NCBI GenBank assembly: GCA_035264765.1 | Contig: DATFPQ010000240.1 | Coordinates: 1-28,103, forward strand | Origin: DATFPQ01 sp035264765 | GTDB lineage: Bacteria > Actinomycetota > Actinomycetes > Actinomycetales > Angustibacteraceae | Reading direction: 5' to 3' | Length of the DNA: 28,103 nucleotides | Shown: positions 15,711 to 22,924 of the stretch, piece by piece | Numbering within the stretch: position 1 is the first letter of the stretch | How the letters are laid out: the number at the start of each line of letters is the position of its first letter | Notes under the pieces: model-generated | What the model was told of the DNA's origin: nothing | Seen by the model: the letters and a program-made list of their open reading frames with translations, nothing else | Database searches by the model: none | Translations under genes and position numbers: made by a program

Positions 15711-16874
15711 ATGGTCCCCAGATCACGAGCAACGCTCAGCCGGGCCGCCCGTGCTGCAGGTCCATTCGCGGAGGTGACCGTGGTCATGGCGCTCGCGGTG
15801 GTCGGTGTCACAGCGAGCCAGGCCCGTGCGGATGGCTACAGCACCACGGTGCTCAGCATGCAGCTGTCCGGCCCGGACGTCGACGGGCGCGCCGTCGTCG
15901 TCCGGGCCGTCGACAACACCGGGTCGCGCGGGGCCCGGCAAGTCGCGCAGGTGCTCGCCACGGCCACGACCAGCGACCGAGGCGCCGCCGTGCTGGCGGC
16001 TGAACCGCAGGCGCTGGCGGCCTTCGTCGACGACACGGGGTGGGTCAACTTCGAGTCCCAGGTTCTGGTGGACGGCGAGCCGCGCTTCACCTCGTTCTCG
16101 CGGCGGTGGACCGGCACCGACTGGGCCGACCGCGACGGCAGGCCGGCCGCGGTGCCGCTAACGATGAGCACGGCCGCGCCGACGGTGACCGCCGAGGCGC
16201 CCGCGGGTCTTGCCATGACCGACGTCTCGGTCGCGCGGCAGGCGTCGAGGGGCGAGGTCGCCTGCGTGTGGTACGACGACAGCGCGGGCAACGCCCTGAC
16301 CACGATCGGGGAGTTCCACACCGGCGCCAACACCAAGGGCAGCTTCACGTACGGCTCCAGCTCGGACTCCGACATCGGGGTCGGCTACAACTACGGCCGC
16401 GGCTGGTCGGTGGGCGGCAGCGGGCACGTCGGCAACAGCCGGTCCACGTACATCCGCTTCAACCAGAGCTCGAACTTCCACCGCCAGCTGCGGTCGACGT
16501 TCCAGTACGTCCACTGGCACCTCACCCTGGGCCCGAGCTGCGCCAGTGCCAGCAGGTGGGGCCAGCGCTACCAGAAGGTCACGCCATCGAGCTGGCAGTC
16601 CGGCAGCGAGCTGGGTCCGGTGGTCAAGGGCAGCTTCTGCAAGAGCGCTGCGGGGCGCCGGTCGTTCGCCCCGAACAGCGACTTCTACCGGGGCTCCAAG
16701 CGCGCCTACACGTACGGAGCCGCAGCCAAGGCCTGGGGTGCGTCGCTCAGCGCAACGAGCGGCTTCTCGAAGTTTGTTGACATGAACTATCACTTCGGGG
16801 GCAACAAGAAGGTACGTCATTACCTGTGCGGTAGGCCCGACATCCTGTCCTCCAAGATCATCTACGCTCGATGA
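15711..16874 (+). CDS. Uncharacterised secreted protein, four cysteines
   Basis: A 387-residue protein of unknown function. Arg-rich residues 4-14, a hydrophobic core at 22-37 and ARA before residue 41 make a Sec-type signal peptide. Residues 43-160 form a beta-rich domain (VLSMQLSGPDVDGRAVVVRAV) of immunoglobulin-like appearance. The C-terminal domain (180-387) is rich in Gly, Ser, Tyr and aromatic residues with alternating patterns such as GVGYNYGRGWSVGGSG (223-238), suggesting a beta sandwich or barrel. Cysteines at 185, 277, 310 and 373 could form two disulphides. The mature protein is basic and Trp/Tyr-rich, compatible with binding to cell wall or carbohydrate, but this is a guess. ATG 15711 has AAGGGG about 7 nt upstream. 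The last 100 nt are less GC-rich than the neighbourhood, a weak hint of transfer. Cotranscription with the next gene (28-nt gap) is likely. Confidence 0.8.
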   Translation: MVPRSRATLSRAARAAGPFAEVTVVMALAVVGVTASQARADGYSTTVLSMQLSGPDVDGRAVVVRAVDNTGSRGARQVAQVLATATTSDRGAAVLAAEPQALAAFVDDTGWVNFESQVLVDGEPRFTSFSRRWTGTDWADRDGRPAAVPLTMSTAAPTVTAEAPAGLAMTDVSVARQASRGEVACVWYDDSAGNALTTIGEFHTGANTKGSFTYGSSSDSDIGVGYNYGRGWSVGGSGHVGNSRSTYIRFNQSSNFHRQLRSTFQYVHWHLTLGPSCASASRWGQRYQKVTPSSWQSGSELGPVVKGSFCKSAAGRRSFAPNSDFYRGSKRAYTYGAAAKAWGASLSATSGFSKFVDMNYHFGGNKKVRHYLCGRPDILSSKIIYAR

Positions 16875-16902
16875 CGAGCGTGCAGGAGGGCGCCACGTCT
16901 TC

Positions 16903-17484
16903 ATGACCACGAGACCCGAGCGCCGGCCGTGGCACCGCCGTCGTCTCATCCTGCCGTTGGCCGCCCTTGCCATCGCGCTTGCGGTCGGTGGGGTGACGAC
17001 GGTGAGGGGCGCCCAAGCCCCGACTGCGGGTCCGTTGTCTGGAGGTAACGAGAGCGTGGAGGCCGGCGTCGGTCTGCGGTCGCTCAGTCTCGGTCAGACC
17101 TTCTGCTACGGCCTGGTGGTCCTGCGCAACGCGTCCCGACGGCAGGTCACGCTCAAGCGGGTACAGGTGCACGGCGGGGAGGGTCTACAGGTGGGGACCC
17201 CCCGCGTCATGGGACCCAGACGCCCCGAGACCATCGCCACCGCGGACGCCTGCCCCAAGGGCACGAGGCCGCTGCGCGGTTACGTCGTGCCGCCCGGGTC
17301 GGGGGTGGGGGACGACCTCGGCGTCGAGGTGCTCCTGCCCATCACCGTGCTGCGCAAGGGCAAGAGCCGGATCGACGGCATATCGGTGATGTACACGAGC
17401 GGGGGGCGCAGCTACTGGGTCGACGACATCACCAACGTGGTGGCCTGCACCTACCGCTGCGAGGCTCGGCCGGGCGGCCGCTGA
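16903..17484 (+). CDS. Uncharacterised membrane-anchored or secreted protein
   Basis: A 193-residue protein of unknown function. A strongly basic start (RPERRPWHRRR, 4-14) precedes a single hydrophobic segment 15-34, acting either as signal peptide (VRGAQA could be a cleavage region) or as an N-in anchor. The outer part is beta-rich (FCYGLVVLRNASRRQVTLKRVQV, 67-89; GVEVLLPITVLRKGKSRIDGISVMY, 140-164), resembling a small Ig-like domain. Cysteines at 68, 117, 182 and 186 probably make two disulphides. The ATG at 16903 has a GGAGG about 13 nt upstream, somewhat far. It starts 28 nt after the four-cysteine secreted protein, so the two probably work in the same surface structure or process. Neither has a counterpart at this position in M. 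tuberculosis. Confidence 0.75.
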   Translation: MTTRPERRPWHRRRLILPLAALAIALAVGGVTTVRGAQAPTAGPLSGGNESVEAGVGLRSLSLGQTFCYGLVVLRNASRRQVTLKRVQVHGGEGLQVGTPRVMGPRRPETIATADACPKGTRPLRGYVVPPGSGVGDDLGVEVLLPITVLRKGKSRIDGISVMYTSGGRSYWVDDITNVVACTYRCEARPGGR

Positions 17485-17551
17485 CGTCGGCTCCCCGTGA
17501 GGGCCGGTCGCGCAGGAGGTGCGACGCGGGGCGACCTGACACACTGCGGCC

Positions 17552-18031
17552 ATGCGCGTGCACATCGGCGGCGACCACGCCGCGTACGACCTGAAGGTCG
17601 AGCTCGTCCGGCACCTGCTGGAGCAGGGCCACGACGTCGTCGACCACGGGCCGGACAGCTACGACCCCGAGGACGACTACCCGGTCGCCGTGCTTCGGGC
17701 CGCGATGGGAGTGCGCAGCGACGAGGGGAGCCTCGGCGTCGTGCTTGGCGGGTCCGGCAACGGCGAGCAGATCGCCGCGAACAAGGTCGAGGGGATCCGC
17801 TGCGCCCTCGCCTGGACCGTCGAGACCGCCCGGTTGGCCCGTGAGCACAACGACGCGCAGGTGGTGTCGCTCGGCGGCCGGATGGTCTCGGTCGAGGACG
17901 CCGCCGCCATCGTCGACACCTTCCTGTCGACCGCCTTCTCCGGCGAGGACCGGCACCGCCGGCGGCTGCAGATGGTGGCGCGGTACGAGAGCACCGGCGA
18001 GCTGCCGCCGATCGTCGGCACCGAGGGCTGA
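17552..18031 (+). CDS. rpiB: Ribose-5-phosphate isomerase B
   Basis: A 159-residue enzyme that interconverts ribose 5-phosphate and ribulose 5-phosphate in the pentose phosphate pathway. The N-terminal strand and loop IGGDHAAYDLK (5-15) and the phosphate/substrate loop GSGNGEQIAANK (67-78) are diagnostic. E72 replaces the catalytic cysteine of the E. coli enzyme, as in M. tuberculosis RpiB (E75), and H99 in EHND corresponds to the ring-opening His102. The constant offset of three residues supports orthology. It is followed after 4 nt by the DNA glycosylase gene, so the two are co-transcribed, as in M. tuberculosis. Confidence 0.97.
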   Translation: MRVHIGGDHAAYDLKVELVRHLLEQGHDVVDHGPDSYDPEDDYPVAVLRAAMGVRSDEGSLGVVLGGSGNGEQIAANKVEGIRCALAWTVETARLAREHNDAQVVSLGGRMVSVEDAAAIVDTFLSTAFSGEDRHRRRLQMVARYESTGELPPIVGTEG

Positions 18032-18035
18032 CTCC

Positions 18036-18860
18036 TTGCCGGAGGGGCACACCGTCCGCCGGCAGGCGACCCGGCTGCTGCGGGTGCTCGGGGGGCGACG
18101 GGTCCGGGCCAGCAGCCCGCAGGGTCGCTTCGCCGATGGAGCCCGGCTGCTGGACGGCCGGGTGCTGCGCTCCACCGACGCCCACGGCAAGCACCTGTTC
18201 GCCGGTTTCGCGACGTCCGAGACGGCTCGCCCGGACCGGTGGCTGCACGTCCACCTGGGGCTCTATGGGGTGTGGCTGGAGCAGGACCACGACCCGGAAG
18301 GGCCGGAACCGCCACGCGGTGCGGTCCGGCTCCGGCTCACTGCCGGCTCCACGACCGCGGACCTGCGGGGCCCGACGGCGTGCGAGGTCCTGACGGCGCC
18401 GCAGGTGCGGGACGTCCATGACCGGCTCGGTGCCGACCCACTGCGGAGGGACGCCGACCCCGAGGCGGCCTGGCAGCGGCTGCGCCGGTCGCGCACGCCC
18501 GTCGGTGCGCTGCTCATGCAGCAGGACCTCGTCGCCGGCGTGGGCAACGTCTACCGGGCGGAGGTCCTCTTCCGGGCCGGCCTGGATCCACACCGCCCCG
18601 GCTCCGCCGTCGATCGGGAGATGTGGGACCGGCTGTGGGCCGACCTGGTCGCCCTGATGCGCGCCGGCGTCCGGGCCGGGCGGATCGTGACCACCCGCCC
18701 GGAGCACCGGGTCCGCCGGTCAGGACCGGCCAGCCGGGAGGACGCGCACTACGTGTACCGCCGCACCGGGCTGCCCTGCCGAGTCTGCGGCACTCCGGTG
18801 GTCGCCGAGCCGTTCGTCGCCCGCACCCTCTACCGGTGTCCGGTCTGCCAGGCTGCGTAG
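18036..18860 (+). CDS. Nei/Fpg-family DNA glycosylase (Rv2464c-like)
   Basis: A 274-residue base-excision repair enzyme. The start is TTG at 18036: translation from there gives MPEGHTVRR, and the family needs Pro2 (nucleophile after Met removal) and Glu3 at the very N-terminus, which fixes the start despite the rare codon. K52 in HGKHLF is the conserved beta-turn lysine. The H2TH region is VAGVGNVYRAEVLFRAG (166-182). A zinc finger CxxC-x16-CxxC uses C248, C251, C268 and C271, with the DNA-probing Arg263. It should excise oxidised bases and cleave the backbone by beta/delta elimination; Nei-like (PEGH) rather than MutM-like specificity is suggested. It lies 4 nt after rpiB. Confidence 0.95.
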   Translation: MPEGHTVRRQATRLLRVLGGRRVRASSPQGRFADGARLLDGRVLRSTDAHGKHLFAGFATSETARPDRWLHVHLGLYGVWLEQDHDPEGPEPPRGAVRLRLTAGSTTADLRGPTACEVLTAPQVRDVHDRLGADPLRRDADPEAAWQRLRRSRTPVGALLMQQDLVAGVGNVYRAEVLFRAGLDPHRPGSAVDREMWDRLWADLVALMRAGVRAGRIVTTRPEHRVRRSGPASREDAHYVYRRTGLPCRVCGTPVVAEPFVARTLYRCPVCQAA

Positions 18861-18880
18861 ACCGGGTCGAGGTCGCGCCC

Positions 18881-18949
18881 CACCGACAGGAGCAACGGGG
18901 CTTTTTCGCCCCCGCGTCGGGGGCGCGTTCGACGTTGCTCCTGTCGGTG
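18881..18949. terminator. Nested inverted repeat between convergent glycosylase and multicopper oxidase genes
   Basis: The outer arms CACCGACAGGAGCAACG (18881-18897) and 18933-18949 are a perfect 17-bp inverted repeat. The 35-nt interior holds a second stem, CGCCCCCG-CGT-CGGGGGCG (18907-18925), and an alternative GGGGC-TTTTTC-GCCCC stem with a T-run. Position between two convergent genes suggests a bidirectional terminator. The GAGCAACG core is shared with the repeat at 12097-12168, but here it is on the inner side of the stem. Confidence 0.65.
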
Positions 18950-18973
18950 CGGCGCGGTGAGGCCGCCGAGCGG

Positions 18974-21196
18974 CTACGGCACGATGTCCCAGCCGAACAT
19001 CATGGCGTGGTCCTCGTGCGTCAGGTTGTGGCAGTGCGCGACGTACGGTCCGAGGAAGTCCCGGAACCCGCGGTAGAGAATCGTCGACTCGCTCGGGTCG
19101 AGTGCCACGAGGTCCTCGCGGGAGACGTCGTCGGGATGCCCGGCGTCCGCCCGCTGCGACACGTCTCTGCCGTTGCGCATGACGGTGCGGTGCTCCTCCT
19201 GGTGCATGTGGATGGGATGCACCCAGCCGCCGCCGCCGTTGCGGATCTCCCACAGGTTGAAGCTGCCCCGCTTCGGGCTGGCGGACGGGGTGTTGCCTGC
19301 AGGGTTCTTCAGGCTGGTGGCAGGCCTGGTGGGGTCGAACGGCACGCCGTTGATCAGCCACTCCAGCTCGCCCCCGCCGCCGCCGCGCTGCACCTCGAAG
19401 ATCAGCCGGTTGTCCAGCAAGGTGCGCCAGTCGGCCGGCAGAGGGGGAAGCGGACGCAGCGTCGCAGGAGTGAGGCTGTTGTCCTCCGCGATGTCGTCGA
19501 TGACGAACTTCAGCATCGGCACCTTGTAGTTCGGGTCGGGCGAGAATCGGGTGGACTTCGACCACATCCGGCCGTCGGGCATCTTCATGACGTTGGTCAG
19601 GTAGACGACATCCCCCTTGGTGGTCGGGGTGTCGTCCTGGTACCTGGTGAAGTCGACGACGAACTCGCGTCGCTTGGCCGGCCACAGCTCGAACGAGTCC
19701 CGCTTGATGGGGAAGGGCAGCAACCCGCCGTCCGTCGCGATCTGGGTGAACTGCATGCTCTGCTGACCGTCCGGGATGCGGTACTGCCCCTGCAGCTCCT
19801 CGCCGGAGTAACCCAGGTCCCTGGCCGCCTTGGGCCCCTTCGTGGAACTCATCAGCTTGAACTCGTAGATCCGGGACACGGAGGCGTCCAGGAAGCGGAA
19901 GCGGTACTTGCGCCGCTTGACCTTCAGGGTCGGGAACGCGGTGCCGTTGACGGTGAAGATGTCGCCGACGAAGCCGTGGTTCGGGAAGTGCTTGAAGAAG
20001 GTCTTGCCCCAGAACTCGGGGTGCGGCTTGGGGTTGGGGACGTTCGCGAACACGCCCTCCCTGTCGTGGACGTCGTGGTGGGTCGTGACCCCGTCATCGA
20101 GGGAGCAGTCGAAGATGGCGAGTGGGATGTCGTACTTGACGTCGAAGGACCCGTCCGGGTTGTTGGTTCGGACGCCGGGCAGCCGCAGGCCCTTGGTCTC
20201 GTCCCCCGGGTCGAGGACGGGGTCGTAGATGGGGTAGAGCCCCACCATCCCCTTGTAGACGTTCGAAGCGGTGCTGTCCATGACGTGGTCGTGGAACCAG
20301 AAGAAGCTCTGCTTCTCGCGGTCGTCCCCGCCGGCGGGCCAGTTCAGGTAGAGGTTGTCGACCGTCCACCCGGGCACGAATCCCTTGTCATGCGGCCCGC
20401 CCTCGCCGGCCACGGCGAAGTGCGGGTTCCCGTCGCTCTCCGAGGCGGTGTGTCCGTTGTGGAGGTGGGTGAGGAACATCAGGTCGGGAGACCCGAAGTC
20501 CTGCCGCACCAGGTTGGACGGGTTCTCGTCCAGGCGGTTCTCGAAGCGGACGAGGGCGGGCTTGGAGTACTCGGCGTTGATCATGGGTCCGGGGAAGGTG
20601 CCGTTGAAACCGTAGATCGTGCTGGGCGGCAGGGTCCGGACCGTGCCGGCCCGGTACGTCCTCCCCGTGGCGTCGAAGGACACCGTGGGCTTGCCGCCCT
20701 CGTCGATCGGCAGCACCTGCGACGTGGTGAACGCGTGCGAGGCCACCTTCAGGTCGATCTTGTAGACAATCGGCTCGGGCGCCGTTGGCTGCGGGAGCGT
20801 GTTGGGGAGCCCGGCGATATCCGTCGGCCAGATCTGGTGTGTTCCGACGGGATTGCCCGCGGGGTCGACGCTCTGCACGTTCTTGTTGGGTGGATGGGGC
20901 CAGTTGCTCCAGACGGACTTCGGCACAGGACGTAGCGCCTTCGGGACTGGCAGCGGGTCACTGAAGGGGTTCAGGATGAGCGGACTGGTCGGGAACACCT
21001 CGGTGTACAGCGCGTCGGCCCACGCCATCGAGGCGGCGCCGAACACCCCGTTCGGGGAGGCGAATCCCCGTTGGGACAGTGCCGGTTCGAGCATCAGGCG
21101 CCCCGCGCCCAAGCCGAAGGCGGCTGCCCCCGCGGCCCCCGCCCGAAGCACATTGCGCCGGGACACCATCGATTCTCGCCGTGACTTGTCGGACAT
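18974..21196 (-). CDS. Tat-exported multicopper oxidase
   Basis: A 740-residue laccase-like oxidase. The N-terminus has SRRNVLRAG (12-20) followed by an Ala/Gly-rich hydrophobic stretch, a twin-arginine signal, fitting export of a folded copper enzyme. All four copper motifs are seen: HLHNGH (244-249), WFHDH (300-304), HPIHMH (660-665) and HCHNLTHEDHAM (721-732), the last with the type 1 ligand Cys722, His727 and axial Met732. It should oxidise phenols, bilirubin-like compounds or metal ions with reduction of oxygen to water. It is longer than three-domain CotA-type enzymes, with an extended region (about 45-190) before the first cupredoxin core. ATG 21196 has GGGAGG about 8 nt upstream; an upstream extension of the frame lacks any signal peptide. 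It is preceded by a 374-nt untranslated stretch. Confidence 0.94.
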   Translation of the reverse strand: MSDKSRRESMVSRRNVLRAGAAGAAAFGLGAGRLMLEPALSQRGFASPNGVFGAASMAWADALYTEVFPTSPLILNPFSDPLPVPKALRPVPKSVWSNWPHPPNKNVQSVDPAGNPVGTHQIWPTDIAGLPNTLPQPTAPEPIVYKIDLKVASHAFTTSQVLPIDEGGKPTVSFDATGRTYRAGTVRTLPPSTIYGFNGTFPGPMINAEYSKPALVRFENRLDENPSNLVRQDFGSPDLMFLTHLHNGHTASESDGNPHFAVAGEGGPHDKGFVPGWTVDNLYLNWPAGGDDREKQSFFWFHDHVMDSTASNVYKGMVGLYPIYDPVLDPGDETKGLRLPGVRTNNPDGSFDVKYDIPLAIFDCSLDDGVTTHHDVHDREGVFANVPNPKPHPEFWGKTFFKHFPNHGFVGDIFTVNGTAFPTLKVKRRKYRFRFLDASVSRIYEFKLMSSTKGPKAARDLGYSGEELQGQYRIPDGQQSMQFTQIATDGGLLPFPIKRDSFELWPAKRREFVVDFTRYQDDTPTTKGDVVYLTNVMKMPDGRMWSKSTRFSPDPNYKVPMLKFVIDDIAEDNSLTPATLRPLPPLPADWRTLLDNRLIFEVQRGGGGGELEWLINGVPFDPTRPATSLKNPAGNTPSASPKRGSFNLWEIRNGGGGWVHPIHMHQEEHRTVMRNGRDVSQRADAGHPDDVSREDLVALDPSESTILYRGFRDFLGPYVAHCHNLTHEDHAMMFGWDIVP

Positions 21197-21570
21197 GCTT
21201 CGGACCTCCCGTCCGATCGAGCTGTCGTCTTCTCCGGGACCCGAGGGCACGACCGAGTCGGGTCGTGGCAGTCGAAGAAGTCCTGTATGGAGGCGCCGGG
21301 AGCCCCGGCGGTCAGTCCGGCGGGTCGGCGTGCCAACAGGGTGCACCGCGCGCCGACCGCGGCGGAGCGAAAAACGTGACGCCCTTAGGGGACAGGCCGT
21401 CGGCCACGCGGCAGATCCCTGACACCCGGGCGGAGCCCATGACGACTTCGCGGCAGCAGTAGCGAACGGGATTGCAGATACTCACAATATGTGGCTGGCG
21501 GGCGACTGTTGTCGTCCGGGACTGCCGCGTGCCCGGTGTGCCCGGCCGTCGAGCCTCTCCGCTGCGGTGC
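21197..21570. other. 374-nt gap between the Eis-like and multicopper oxidase genes
   Basis: No gene with plausible codon bias or start is seen on either strand. The stretch contains a locally AT-richer segment (about 21471-21493, with CACAATATGTG) that could hold a promoter for the minus-strand oxidase, and a 7-bp hairpin CACGACC-GAGTCG-GGTCGTG at 21248-21267 that would lie in its mRNA leader. I recognise no known riboswitch or copper-responsive operator. Confidence 0.5.
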
Positions 21571-22830
21571 TCAGAACATGAACAGGGACGCCGGCTCGAC
21601 GGCTGCGCGCAGGGCGGTCGAGAGCCGGCCGACCGCGCCCGGCGTCAGCTCGGTGGCCAGCCCCGCGGCGCACAAGGCGGCCAGTGAGAGGCCACCGGCG
21701 TAGGCGGCGCCGAGCTCCCGGACGTCGAGCGCGACGTCGGCGTCGTCCGTCGTCGGCTCGCAGGTGGCTGCGTGGGGGCCGCCGGACAGCCGCCAGCGCC
21801 GGGCGTTCCAGGGGCACAGCTCGTCGGTGACCGCCAGGACGACATCGACGTCGTGAGCGTAGGTCCGCTCGCCGAGCGCCCGGTCGACGTCGACCAGCCG
21901 CAGCCACAGGGCGTCCCGACGGTGCGGCTTCGCCCCCCGGGCATCCACCAGCAGCGCCAGCAAGGGGTCGTCCCCTGGGAGCGTCGGCGTGCGGGTGCTC
22001 GAGACGAGGTCGAGGTCGGTCACCCGCGACCACAGCGCCCGCGCGGTGGCCGCGTCCAGCGCCACCAGCTCGCTGATGTGGGCCTTGCCGGCCGGCGCGC
22101 CGTCGACCCAGTTGAGCTCCCGGCGCAGCAGCGCGTAACCGGTCGGACGTCCCCCGGACTCGGCCAGCAGCAGGCGCAGCGGCTCCGCCCGCAGGCGGCG
22201 CGACGGCGGGTCCTCGAGCTCGCGGCGGCTCAGCCCCGCGCTGCGCCAGACCATTCCCGGTCGCCGGGCGCAGGCGCGCTCGTAGAGGTCGTGGACCCGG
22301 TCGGCGTGCCGGTCCGGGTCGGCCGCGACGAAGTCGACCACGACCTCCTCGGCTCCCGGCACCGGCCGCAGGTCCGCCCCGCGCGGCAGGTCGAGGGCCA
22401 CGCCGGCGACCGCGCAGCCGTAGCCGAACCGTCCGTAGATGGCGGCCTCCGACGCGTACAGGCCCGACACCGGTTCCCCGCCGTGCTCGTGCAGGCCGTG
22501 CAGGTGGTGCCGGATCATCGCCCGCAGCACACCCCTGCGTCGGTATGCCGGGTCGACGCCGACCCAGCTCAGCCCGGCCATGGGAACCCTGCGGGTGCGG
22601 GCACCGTCCGGGCCGTCCGGAACCGAGACGCCGAGGCTGAACGCGGTGTGAACCCCCATCAGCCGCTCGTCGGGCTCGGCCACCACCCCCGCGGTGCGGT
22701 CCCACTCGAAGTAGACGAGCTCCTGGTCCAGGCTCTCGTCGGGGATCATGAAGGCGGTCTGGTCGAGCCGGACGACGTCCGCCCGCCGTTCCGGTCCAAG
22801 TGGGACGACGCGGTGCTGGGGTGGCTGCAT
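21571..22830 (-). CDS. Eis-like GNAT N-acetyltransferase
   Basis: A 419-residue protein with the Eis architecture: an N-terminal GNAT domain, a second degenerate GNAT domain and a C-terminal sterol-carrier-like domain. The acetyl-CoA loop is VGVDPAYRRRGVLRAMI (90-106), and SEAAIYGRFGYG (127-138) contains Tyr132, equivalent to the general acid Tyr126 of M. tuberculosis Eis. The chain ends SLFMF; in Eis the C-terminal Phe carboxylate is the general base, and a terminal Phe is conserved here. Eis enzymes acetylate multiple amines of aminoglycosides or of lysine side chains; many environmental homologues have unknown natural substrates, so resistance should not be assumed. ATG 22830 fits the family start; there is no clear ribosome-binding site. 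Divergent from the phosphatase gene. Confidence 0.9.
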   Translation of the reverse strand: MQPPQHRVVPLGPERRADVVRLDQTAFMIPDESLDQELVYFEWDRTAGVVAEPDERLMGVHTAFSLGVSVPDGPDGARTRRVPMAGLSWVGVDPAYRRRGVLRAMIRHHLHGLHEHGGEPVSGLYASEAAIYGRFGYGCAVAGVALDLPRGADLRPVPGAEEVVVDFVAADPDRHADRVHDLYERACARRPGMVWRSAGLSRRELEDPPSRRLRAEPLRLLLAESGGRPTGYALLRRELNWVDGAPAGKAHISELVALDAATARALWSRVTDLDLVSSTRTPTLPGDDPLLALLVDARGAKPHRRDALWLRLVDVDRALGERTYAHDVDVVLAVTDELCPWNARRWRLSGGPHAATCEPTTDDADVALDVRELGAAYAGGLSLAALCAAGLATELTPGAVGRLSTALRAAVEPASLFMF

Positions 22831-22866
22831 GGGCGTCAGGCTGCCCGGCGGGGCATCACCGTGCAA

Positions 22867-22888
22867 CGCGGTTGACGGGTTAACCGCG
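22867..22888. promoter_or_regulatory. Inverted repeat in the Eis-like/phosphatase divergent gap
   Basis: CGCGGTT (22867-22873) and AACCGCG (22882-22888) are perfect arms around 8 nt, and the right half contains the 8-bp palindrome GGTTAACC (22878-22885). The location between divergent genes is suited to an operator controlling both; the regulator is unknown. Confidence 0.4.
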
Positions 22889-22924
22889 CACAGACGCCGA
22901 CGCGGCACTCGCCTCCTCGCTAAG

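Noticed and set aside
21197..21570. Riboswitch leader for the multicopper oxidase gene
   Set aside because: The stretch has hairpins, but no conserved core of any riboswitch class I know.
21571..22830. Aminoglycoside resistance gene
   Set aside because: Eis-like proteins are widespread chromosomal acetyltransferases of broad or unknown substrate. Nothing in the context points to resistance.
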